From NCBI GenBank assembly GCA_001972305.1, contig BDDD01000721.1:607455-671454 (forward strand): 64,000 bases of DNA, in the 5' to 3' direction. The notes beneath the pieces were generated by a model. It ran no database searches. It had not been told where the DNA came from and was given only the letters and a program-made list of their open reading frames with translations. Positions 32,947 to 42,976 of this stretch are shown here, piece by piece (position 1 is the first letter of the stretch; every line of letters begins with the position of its first letter). The translations under genes were made by a program, and so were the position numbers. The stretch is from Cephalotus follicularis. Lineage: Eukaryota; Streptophyta; Magnoliopsida; Oxalidales; Cephalotaceae.

Positions 32947-33704
32947 CTGACTGAATGATTGTTACTCTATAGTGTGATAGTGTTTCTTATATTGTAAATG
33001 TTTATGTTCCTCTCCTCTGCCTATAATGCCTAGAGAGCGTATATTGCTCTTCCTAAAACCGAGGAACCCAAGGAAATGGTCTGCCTAAAATGAAATGTCT
33101 ATTCTTGTCCCAGCTCCTCCGCCTTCCACGTCTGGAGTGCGTCTACAGCTTCTCCATAAGTAGGGGATGCCTAGGGAGAATGTAAATGATTGTTAATGTT
33201 ACTGTAATTGACTGTTAATGATTGGTACTTTTATGAATGCTTGTACTATATGGATTGTTTATATATTGCATCTCTTATTTGCATTGCATATGCTTGCTGC
33301 ATCTGCATTTTATAAGTGCATGGTGGTAGTTCCTACATGACCAGTGGTCACTGACCCATTGCATTGTAATGTAATGGGTCAGGTATAGGTGGAGCTTCGC
33401 AGCAAGCGGAGGATTGAAGCCCCGGGTGAGTCTCCTCCCTCTTATTGCAGTTCGACAACCCAAGAGTTAAAGATGGTTTTGTATATTGTTTTATGACCTG
33501 CCGATCTATGGCAGAGCTTTTATGAACAGTATTGTATAACATTGGGTTCTATCCACATAAGTGATATTTTTATTGGATTTTTCGCATGCATTATTGTTTT
33601 GTTAAATGTTTTAAATTATTCCGCTAAATTGTTATATCGATCGAATGGTACTGTTGTAGCGCACCAGACCTTGGGGGTCCACCCTTGGGGTTTGGGGCGT
33701 TACA

Positions 33705-34520
33705 TACATCCAGTTTCATATGCCAGTCTTTGCCAAGAATTCCACACAAATCTACCTTGAGCTGCTCAAATTTGGTATGGAAACTTAGCACTCAAGTCTA
33801 TTTACTCTTTCTTTCAACTTAGTGAGTTGTTTGTGTCTAAGTTCATAAATAGTAGACCATAGAGAAAGTCCACTGCATACCTAATGACTATAGAACAAAG
33901 AGACAATGAAGGTTAGAGATAGAATCTGGCTTGATTCAATAAAGAATATCTGCAGGTCAGAGATATGGAACCATCCTTTATCGTTGCAGCATTATTAAGT
34001 GGTTTGAAGAAGAATCAATTTAAGTTCTCATTGATGAAGAATCCAACAAATATGGAGGAACTCCTTAAAAGAGCTGAAAAATATATTAATGCGGATGAAG
34101 CGATGAATGCAATGGATGTCAAAGCAGAAAAGGTTCCAGAAGAGGTGAGTCCAGCAGGTTTGGACAAGGTCGAGGAGAAAAAATGAAGGAAAAGCGGATC
34201 CTTCAAAATATGATGACCGAAATACAAAGACTAAGGGACCTGAGAATCAAAAAACTCAGGTTAGAGGTTTCGAGAAGTATACACCTTTAACGAAAACATA
34301 TGCAAATATTCTTCAAGAGATCAAAACCGAGTCGATAAAATATCCAGAGAGAATGAAGGGTCGTCCAGAGAAAAGAAACCAAAACAAGTATTGCGAATTT
34401 CATCGTGAAGTTGGACACGATACAAATGTATGCAGGCATTTAAAGAATGAAATTGAGAGACTGGTCAGAAAAGGCTATTTAGGCATGTTTAAGGGTAATC
34501 CTAATAGTGAATAAAGAACT
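33705..34520 (+). pseudogene. Element D gag, C-terminal part with zinc-finger-like motif
   Basis: After the solo LTR, gag resumes with IWYGNLALKSIYSFFQLSEL, FVSKFINSRP and TAYLMTIEQRDNE. FIVAALLSGLKKNQFKFSLM and the KNPTNMEELLKRAEKYINAD block follow, the usual end of a Tat capsid region. Further on, YCEFHREVGHDTNVC (C-x2-H-x4-H-x4-C) and LKNEIERLVRKGYLGMF match the nucleocapsid-like motif of Tat gag. Stops and a frame change near 34185 break it. Confidence 0.85.
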
Positions 34521-34649
34521 GAGCAATGAGGTGAGCCATCACAGAATAGAAATACAAGGGAACCTCAATGTATTATAAACACTATCTCGGGAGGACCTTC
34601 CTTTGGTGCAAATGGCCCATCATCTCAAAAGGCTTGTGCAAGAAGAACC

Positions 34650-35160
34650 ATGGCAGTGCAACAACCCATGAATCAAAAAATAGGTGAGCCAAAAGAAGTA
34701 ACCAGCTTCAGTGATGATAACCTAGATGGTTTCTTGCTACCACATTTAGATCCGGTGGTGATTGAGTGGAGTATAGATTTGTTCTTGCTAAGGAGAATTC
34801 TAGTAGATGGAGGAAGCTCAGTAGATATCCTCTATAAAGAAGCCTTCGATCAGTTGAAGATCCCGGTGGAGAGTTTGAAACTTGTGAAAACTCTTTTGAT
34901 TGGTTTTTCAAGGGAAGTGGTATCCCCAACAGGTGGGTCAGTGACTCTTTCAGTTATTGTAGGGAAATACATGAAACATGCTCTCGTGGATATGATGTTT
35001 ATTGTAGTTAATACTCCTAGCTCGTATAATGCAATCTTGGGTTGACCAGGATTAAATCTTTTTGGTGCGATAGTTTTGACCAAACATCTCATGGTTAAAT
35101 TTCCCACTAAGAATGGTATAGGTCAAATCATAGGAGATCAAAAGGCAAAGAGAATAGTCA
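34650..35160 (+). pseudogene. Element D protease
   Basis: A 131-codon stretch reads DPVVIEWSIDLFLLRRILVD, GGSSVDILYKEAFDQL (the Tat protease active-site region, VDGGSS), then IVVNTPSSYNAILG. TGA replaces the Arg/Trp that normally follows NAILGR, and GLNLFGAIVLTKHLMVKFPT continues after it. It would process the polyprotein and is inactive here. Confidence 0.85.
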
Positions 35161-35176
35161 AGTCGCGACTATAAAA

Positions 35177-36700
35177 TTGAAAGGCAAGGAAAAGGCTATG
35201 AACATAAGGAATATAAATTTCATAGATGAAATTGATTCAGAAAAACCAAAGCCTATGGACGATCGTATCCAAGTAAAGGTTGATGAAAAAGATAAGACCC
35301 AGGTCTTTCGTATAGGGTCAAAACTGCAAGACCCAGAGAAACAACAAATCATCCATTAAAGGATAACAAGGATGTGTTTGGTTGGTCAGTAGATTAAGTC
35401 CCTGTGATTAGTGCTGACGTTATTGTTCATAAGCTCAGCATAGACCCAGACTATCCTCCAATTAGACAAAACAAGAGGAATTTGCCCCAGAAAGGCAAGT
35501 CACTATTGCAGACGAAGTTGATAAACTTCTCAAAGCTGGTTTTATCATAGAAAAGCACTACTCCACATGGTTGACAAATGTGGTAATGGTGCGCAAGGCC
35601 AATGAAAAATGGAGGATGTGTATAGATTTTACGTACCTGAACAAGACTTGTCCAAAGGATCATTTTGCCCTTCCAATGCTACCTCGGGTCACAAATAGCT
35701 GAGTTTCATGGATGCTTAGGTATAATCAAATTAGAACGCATCCTCTAGATGAGGATAAAACTTCATTCATTATGGACCAAGGTACATATTGTTATAAAAT
35801 GATGCCTTTCGGTTTAAAAAATACAGGAGCTACGTATCAACGTCTGGTCAATAATATTTTTCAAGACCAGATTGGTAGAAATATGGAAGTATATATGGAT
35901 GACATGCTTGTAAAGACTAAAGATCAGAGATCTCATGTTGAGGACCTCGGAGAGGCTTTCAAGGTACTGAGACGTTATAAGCTAAAATTGAACCCAGCAA
36001 AATGTGCATTTGGAGTAACTTCGGGGAATTTCCTCAGATTTATGGTCTCTAATAGGGGGATTGAAGTGAATCCAGAGAAGATCTCGGCAATTCAGAGCAT
36101 GGACCCACCTAGAACAATCAGAGAAGTTAAGAGATTGAATGACATAGTTACAGCATTAAGTAGATTTATATCAAGAATGGCAGAGAGATGCCTTCTATTC
36201 TTTAAAGTGCTTAGGAGCCCGGAGGGTTTTGCGTGGTTAGAGGAATGCTAGAGGGCTTTCTTACAACTTAAGTAGTATCTCATTTCCTTACCAATGATGA
36301 CTAAGCCTTATCCTGGTGATATCCTTTCTCTGTATTTATTGATATCGGAGGGAGCTGTTAGTTTTGTCTTGATTAGAGAACAAGGGAAACTTCAGTGACT
36401 AGTTTATTATGTAAGTAAAGCCCTGAATGAAGCAGAGAGTCAATATCCAAAGATTAAGAAGTTTGCCTACGCGATGGTAATCTCTGCTCAAAAGCTTAGA
36501 TTGTACTTCCAGGCCCATACAATTAGAGTGTTAAGAAACAAACCACTTAGGCAGGTCCTACAAAACTGGATACCTCAGGAAGGTTGGTTAAATGGTCTAT
36601 GAAGCTAGGAGAGTACAATTACAATATTTGATACAAACCTAGACCAGCTGTCAAAGCTCAAATGTTAGCAGATTTAGTAATAGAATGCACCCCCATTAAG
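35177..36700 (+). pseudogene. Element D reverse transcriptase and RNase H
   Basis: RT begins in broken frames (DNKDVFGWS, ...KANEKWRMCIDFTYLNKTCP near 35600). It is open at 35712-36251, with MDQGTYCYKMMPFGLKNTGA, MEVYMDDMLVKTKDQRSHVE (catalytic YMDD) and KLKLNPAKCAFGVTSGNFL. RNase H follows in decayed form near 36280-36560, including a YYVSKALNEAE-like stretch and AYAMVISAQKLR. Confidence 0.85.
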
Positions 36701-36739
36701 ATAAAAACTGAGGGAGTAAAGGAGGATATCCCATAAGAG

Positions 36740-37095
36740 AGCTTTTGGGCGTTGTATGTAGATGGATCTTCATCCTTTAATGGAACCAGTGCTGGATTAG
36801 GCCTTATCAATCCTAATGGATGGATGTTGCAATATGCTCTGCATTTTTAGTTCCAGACAACTAATAACGAAGCAGAGTATGAAGCAATCATAAAAGGCCT
36901 CATCCTAGCTAAACATCTTGAAGTTTTGAGGATAAGAGTTTTCAGTGACTCTCAACTGGTGGTCAACCAGATCAATGGGGAGTATGAAGCCCATGATGAG
37001 GGAATGATTAAATATTTATCTAAGGTATGATCTCTGATGTCAAAATTTCAATGTGGCTACTTCCTAAGAATCCTTAGAGAAGACAACAGTAGGGT
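36740..37095 (+). pseudogene. Element D second RNase H (archaeal type)
   Basis: LYVDGSSSFNGTSAGLGLIN, then NNEAEYEAIIKGLILAKHLE and VFSDSQLVVNQINGEYEAHD, give the catalytic D-E-D pattern of an archaeal-type RNase H placed between the retroviral RNase H and integrase. This second domain is the accepted marker of the Tat lineage. One TAG near 36848 and one TGA near 37027 interrupt it. Confidence 0.88.
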
Positions 37096-37199
37096 GATGT
37101 CCTATCCAAGTTGGCTATTTCCATAGAAATTCCAAGAATGGGGAATGTTTTCAGGGAAGACATGCAATACCCTAGCATAATTGAGAACGAAAACATGAT

Positions 37200-38415
37200 G
37201 GAGATAGACGTGGAATCAAGTTGAATGGATCCAATCATTAGTTGGCTTAGGGATAGTCTACTTTCGCCATACAAGACAGAAGCAAGGAGAATAGCTTATA
37301 GGTCGAACATGTTTCACCTAAAATATGGGGTGCCTCTTCTAAGATGTCTTCGACCATCAAAAGCTGATTATGCCATCAAGAAGGTACATGAAGGTATATG
37401 TGGTAATCATATTGGTGGGAGATCTTTGTCTTACAAAATTTTAAGGCAAGGATATTATTCGCCCACAATGAACCAAAATGTAATAGACTTTGTTAGAAAA
37501 TGTGACAAATGCCAGAGATTCACGAGAGTGAGCCACAACCCAATGAACCGCTAACTACTATCACCGCTACATGGCTTGTTGCTCAATGGGGGCTGGATTT
37601 CTTGGGGTCTCTACCACAAGCCACAGGATCAAGGAAATTTCTATTAGTTGCATAGATTACTTCACTAAATGGGTGGAAACAGAATGATTGGCCACTGTCA
37701 CTAAAAAGTTCGTATGGAAAACCATTATTTGTAGGTTTGGTGTTCCAAAGATATTGGTCACGGATAATGACAGACAATTTGATTGTGAAGTTTTTCGAGA
37801 ATTCTATAAGTCTTGGAATATTGAGTACCGCTTAGCCTCAGTGGCCTATCCTTAGAGCAATGGGCAAGCAGAGGTCATGAATAGAGAGATTTTGTTTGGA
37901 CATAAACGAAGATTGGAGATTATGAAAGGATGATGGTTATAAGAACTCTCGAGTGTACTGTAGGGGTATAGAACAACTCCAAGAGCAACAACATACGAGA
38001 TTCCTTTTAGTTTGTGTTTCGGGTTAGAAATAATGATACCATTGAGATTGGGATACCCTTGGAAAATGCAACAAATTACAATGAAGTGGAGAATGTGGAA
38101 CACCTCGCTCTGAATCTAGACTTAATAGAGGAGCTTAGAGACAAGGCTACGACTAAAGTGGCAGCATATTAGCAAAGGATTAGTCGTTATTATGACAAGA
38201 AGGTCCATCCTAAAGGATTGAAGGAAGGGGATCTTGTGCTTCGAAGGTCTAGTATCTCTGATCTAACTGGCACTCTAGGAAAACTAGCTCTAGAGTGGGA
38301 AGATCCTTATAAGATAAGGAGAGTCATCAAACCAGGCACATTAAAACTAGAGACTCGCTAAGGAAGAAATAACCCTAGAACTTAGAATGCAAAGCATCTC
38401 TAGAAGTATTACTAG
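37200..38415 (+). pseudogene. Element D integrase
   Basis: The zinc-binding part is clear: VHEGICGNHIGGRSLSYKIL, then RQGYYSPTMNQNVIDFVRKC with CDKCQRF (HHCC). The catalytic core is in broken frames, with WGLDFLGSLP-, TDNDRQFD- and NGQAEVMNRE-like remnants near 37590, 37760 and 37860. The tail has RTWNAKHL-like remnants near 38380. It carries no chromodomain, as expected for Tat. Confidence 0.83.
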
Positions 38416-39120
38416 TAAATGCGTATGCTTTTATTAAGTCATTTTTTAGCTTTCTAGATTTATGTACTTTTGAATAATTGGGGGTTCCTCTCCAACTATT
38501 AATTAAGTGAGATCTTTTTTGAAAGAGTAACGTGTTCATTTTATAAACATAGAAATTAAGTAAAATATGCAGAGTACATGAAATTGATCAAACAAGTCTC
38601 CATCAGAGATAGAGTTGTGATCTGAAAAAGTCTCAAGTCCTTAAACCTCTGAGACGCTATGAAAAAAGATAGGTTTTTTTATAAACCTACAAAATCCTTC
38701 ATTATTCATGAAGTAATGGATGACTAGGCTTCATCCAGAATTTAATAAAAAGTATACAGGCTATACAATCATCAAAAAAGGAGTAACATAGTGTGGTACT
38801 CCAGTCTGCCCTAAAGGATAGCATGTGTAGAGCACAATTTCAAAAATATGATTAAGGCAAAATTATCTTCTTGATGAAGAGAAGTTTGTATGCCTAGGCA
38901 GGCATAGCCTGTTTGAAATCAAATAGGCTCTAAAACTGAGAATGTTCTTTGAAACGAAGACCTTTAGATATTTGTCATGAGTATAAGACTTTAATCTACA
39001 AGTTGGATTAAAAAATACCTTGAAAGATAAACATATTAATGGCGATAAGAAATTTCTGATCAAAACCCAAGAAGGCCAATTTTTTATTACAAAGGTTGAG
39101 TTAACCATTACAAAATTTTT
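38416..39120. other. Element D non-coding segment between pol and the antisense ORF
   Basis: This AT-rich stretch follows the pol end. I find no domain, tandem repeat or promoter-like motif. Its position matches the untranslated spacer downstream of integrase in Tat elements. Confidence 0.5.
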
Positions 39121-39129
39121 AAATAAAAA

Positions 39130-41340
39130 GGGACAAGAAAATCAACAAAAAATGATCAGTGCAAAGGATCATGGATCTCGATGGCCATCTTGATGTTTTG
39201 TAACACCATCGTCACTTTTTCGTCATAGTCTCCAAAAATCTTGTCCACATCTACATCGGGGCATGCCTCCTAAACTTCCTATTTTAGACCCAGCATTTTG
39301 AGACGATAGATAGAGTCTTCAATAAGACGAAGAGTCTCCCTACCCAAAGCCAGCCTTCTTTCACATAAGAAGATGGTCTTTTCCAATTGTCTGAGGAGTT
39401 CGTCATGAACTTCATTGAATTCACGACTCATATCTCTTCGAGCCATCTTCAAACTCAGGTGAGTTTTGAACAAGGAAAATATGACTTCAAGAAAGAAAAT
39501 AAGGTCAGTATGAAGAATTTATTGAGACCCTACTCCTCTTTATATCGTGGAAACTATCGGTTTAGTTTCTAGGAGAAGTAACGGGAGAAAAGACGTTTGA
39601 AGTGCCCCATTTAATAAATTCTTTCAAAATTCTTGGCGGTTGACCTCCATTTGATAAGATGATCATTAAATGCAAAGACGCCTCGAATCTCACAATTCTA
39701 ACGGACACATTGCCAAAACCGTGTTTGACACGTTTAGATCAAATAGTTAGAATTGGGAAAGGTTAAAGGCCTACTTAAATTTTAATGTATCGTTTAAGTG
39801 CTCTTTTCGATTCGCGTGGGCTGAATAAGATGGACCATAGCAGTGGATGAGCAAAAACAAGTACAAATCAACAAAATCTATAAAATGATACTAAAAAGTC
39901 TGGGCTTACAAAGCATTAAATGAATTGCAACCTAGCAGACACCAAAGAAATCTATTCACCATTTACATAATTAACAACATCAATAGGGATTAGATTATCA
40001 TCCCCAGCAGCTTCTACTCTCAGACCCTTCAACACACCAGCCTCGGCTTCTACATTCTGCCGTCCATGTACTTCCGCAGGTGCAATATTTTCGTCAGGGG
40101 TCCTAGCTTCTCCTTTGACCATTGCAACAACCTCTCTCGAGTTCAAGTCTAAGGACCTCACCTCAAAGGCTGCTAATGACTAAGCATTCTTTAATACTTC
40201 CACTACATCATCCTTGGCTTGCTCTATTCCAACAGGGAGGAAGTCACAATCATCTGGCATTGTGCTCATTACAACTGAAGAAAGATCCAATTTGGGAAGG
40301 AACTTATGGATCCAGTTTCGACAGATGTAAAAGAGCCTTCGTTCATGCATCGTGCCTTCCTCCTGAATAAGCTTTATAAATTCATCATAAGCTTTGAAGT
40401 CTTTGATGATACGAGGAACCCAAGAATCTTGAAAAAAAAATCTTTGAACTTGTTGAGCTCATCATTTCCCTTAGAAAGCACCACTTCCAGAGCATCTTTT
40501 TCTACCTTCAATTGGTTTGTATAAGCTTTGGCCTCATCAGATTCTCTCTATACTTCATTCTCATACTCTAGGAGTATCTCCAGCTTCTTCCCCAAAGCAA
40601 AACGTTAAGAGGAGACCTCAGCATTTTTAGCAACTAGTTTGTCTACTTCAGCTGTTCTTCTATCCAAATCCTGGCACAGCTTGACCCCCTCCTTTTCCTT
40701 GTCATCCAGAATCTTAAAGAGCTCCATATAGTGATCATCCATGAAGGTCATATTTTTGCTACTCTGCATGGTTTCATACCATCAAATTATGGTTAGAATC
40801 AGAATATAATGAACTACTAAAATATGATAGGTTGTGAGATCTTTTCCTAGAGCATGGAGCTAAGAGTTTCAGCCCAAAGATCTTCGCCATACAGGTTATC
40901 CTTGGCAGACCTCTCTGCAGGAATGAAGCAAAGCTGCATCAGATTTTCGTATGCTGGGCCCTTGATTGCTCTGGCGGAACTAGGATAGACAAACTTCGCT
41001 GTATATGGATCACTTTCCTCTGCATCAGGAATGCCAACTATCGCGGTGCTTTCTTTCCGTTTTGAATTTTGGGGAATAGAGGGAGTCTTATCCTTTCCAC
41101 CAACACCTCTTTTAATGGTCTGTGTTGCATGTTGAGAAGAGGCTCTCTGTTCTGCACTTGAAGCTTTCCTTTGAGAACGGATATGAGAAGAATTCTCTCG
41201 TGTCTATTCGACTCTTGCTCTTTTCCTTGCAAGACTAGGGGGTTTTCGGCTAGCACTCGAACCACTGCAGAATTGGATGCCCTGCTTGTCCTGCTTTGAA
41301 CGATCTTTTTCATACTAGACAAAGGTAATCCACTTCCCAT
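39130..41340 (-). pseudogene. Element D antisense ORF (Tat-type), decayed
   Basis: Minus-strand frames begin MGSGLPLSSMKKIVQSRTSR at 41340. They continue through coiled-coil-like pieces near 40450-40750, FIKLIQEEGTMHERRLFYIC near 40370-40320 and SSVVMSTMPDDCDFLPVGIE near 40250, to VEAAGDDNLIPIDVVNYVNG at about 39955. A further minus-strand piece at 39473-39150 reads REFNEVHDELLRQLEKTIFL, with regular Leu/Glu spacing. Some Tat lineages (Retand type) carry an extra ORF in antisense between pol and the 3' LTR. Its function is unknown. Many stops occur. Confidence 0.68.
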
Positions 41341-41451
41341 CTCTACAAGTCATTAGAAGAAGCAAGAATAAGGACATAATAGAGCATGAAACAATCACGT
41401 TGATTTAAAAGATAATAAACTAACAAGGAAATGATGAAGGTCTACGAGAAT

Positions 41452-42976
41452 CGTAATGACCCAAACGTACCTGCATTATTTTATTGTATACTCAGTACTA
41501 AATGTACACTGTTTCTATTTGTTGGATTGAAGTATTTTATACTCATTCTAATTATTATTGATATGCATACCTATTCCTTTTATTATTCGAGTTTGTTATA
41601 TTTGATTTTCAGGAATGTGGGGTCACTATTATTGTAGACCACTTGTTTCTATTTAAACTCAACCCACACATATCCTATTTCACAAAAATCCCTCACCTTA
41701 CCCGTACACCACTCCCTCTCCCTATCTCCTTATCACATTCTCTTCCGCATATGCTAGCTACCACATATAAACACTACACTTCCTTTATATTGTTCCTCAC
41801 CAGTAACAAGTAACAACTAGCACACAAGAAACAAACACATAAACACATTGCCCTTTATCCTTACTGCCAACGCCACCAGCACACCAAAGGAGAATATCGA
41901 AGCTCCATTTCCTTACTTCTACATCACCACTCAACTTCCAATTGAAGATTAAAGCTTAGGGGATCCTTGGACTTGAGTCTAATATCCTATTTTGTTTTTA
42001 TTCAACAAATACAAGTGTCAAGCATTTTGGTAGAGTTTCTCTACCTAAAATGCCACTGATTATGCGTAGTATATCTTGTATAAACTAATTTGAATGGATT
42101 ATTTTACTGATTTTGTGATTGATAGTGTTTTTAGGTTATTTGTGATTAATGACCTGGAAATAGAATAAAGGTTAAATCAACGAATTCATGTGGTTATAAA
42201 CTAATTTACATGTACAAACACTCCAAACTGAAAGAAAACTATTTAATAAAAGATTGGATTGAAAATGACTTTAAAACTCAACCTAGATAATACTACTGTT
42301 TGTCTAAGTGCTAGCGCTTTACCCAGAAGTGTCGCCGCTTAGTACAGTTTATACTTGGAAACCATACGAAATCTGTCCAAAGCGCTGAAACTTTGTTGTT
42401 AAGTGTCGTTGCTTAACCTGGGTTCGTTCTGGTTGTAAGCGTTGCCGACAAATGCTAAGTGTTGCCAACAAAGTGCTGACCTATTTTGCACAGACAAAGC
42501 ATCACTGCTTTAGCCAAAACTGTTGTCGCTTAGTACATTTTCCACTTAGGCCCTGTTTTCTACTATTTAAAATATTTCAAATCCTTTTTAAAATAACTGG
42601 TTGACTAGATCGATATTGAGATCACTCAAGCTTTTTAAACTGTTTATCTCTGGTTAGGCAGGTCGTGATCTTTTGGTAGATCAATTGATTTGTATAAATC
42701 TATCAATTGACACGATTGACCAATAGATTCACTGACCAAGTAGAATTACTTGACTGACTGATTTGGCACTACAGTCTACCCATTGACTGACACTTCGTAT
42801 TACACAATTGTGTAGTCGTATTGATTACACTTGATTGATTTGACTGTGACCATAGGCGTGCTAGAGACTTCTAGTCGGGTTGGCTATAAGAGGATTATAT
42901 GTCCGTTTGTTCCCCTATATAGACCTTTGCCACCTATTGTCTTTTGCTATTGATATACATTTGATTTTTATTGATA
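41452..42976 (+). repeat. Truncated LTR of an E-related family (E0)
   Basis: It starts CGTAATGACCCAAACG, compared with TGTGATGACCCGAATT at E's 3' LTR and TGTAACGACCCGAATT in F. It runs about 1.5 kb before jumping straight into a protease at 42977. A TATAAACAC near 41766 may be a TATA box. It has its own decayed word set (GTGTCGCCGCTTAG, GTGTCGTTGCTTAA at 42300-42530). It is too different from the 3' LTR at 45550 to be its sister, so the two ends of this element come from different subfamilies. Confidence 0.6.

Larger units (their letters stand above)
30290..33704 (+). mobile_element. Solo LTR with internal minisatellite, inserted in D gag
   Basis: This is 3415 bp from TGTAACCTGCC to GGGGCGTTACA, and the terminal TGTAAC/GTTACA are perfect inverted repeats as in other LTRs here. 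A TATAAAAA at 30595-30602 with a polypyrimidine stretch downstream is a plausible promoter. The gag reading (KYNGTKDPLDRL before, VSYASLCQEFHTNLP after) resumes on the other side, which proves insertion. No clear 5-bp duplication is seen (TCTGT and TACAT). The middle is built from short repeats with words CCGAGGATGC and CCGAGCATG, a 39-bp tandem array (31351-31857) and a second repeat block (32717-32946). No coding content is recognised. Confidence 0.8.
28936..41451 (+). mobile_element. Element D: old Tat-lineage (Retand/Ogre-type) Ty3/gypsy element, 3'-truncated
   Basis: A short LTR (TGATACGGG...CATCAACA) is followed by a TTGGCGCCGCC primer-binding site, gag, PR, RT (YMDDML box), RNase H, a second archaeal-type RNase H (LYVDGSSSFNGTSAG), integrase without chromodomain, and a long 3' region with an antisense ORF. 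The double RNase H and antisense ORF are hallmarks of Tat elements. The start resembles H's LTR (TGATATGGGAAAAATT). No 3' LTR is seen, and the element ends at a foreign LTR at 41452. Dozens of stops and frameshifts show great age. A 3.4-kb solo LTR splits gag. Confidence 0.88.

Noticed and set aside
41452-42976. Possible 3' LTR of Tat element D
   Set aside because: Its start (CGTAATGACCC) and size match the Tekay-type E/F LTRs, not D's own 5' LTR (TGATACGGG). D simply lacks its 3' end.
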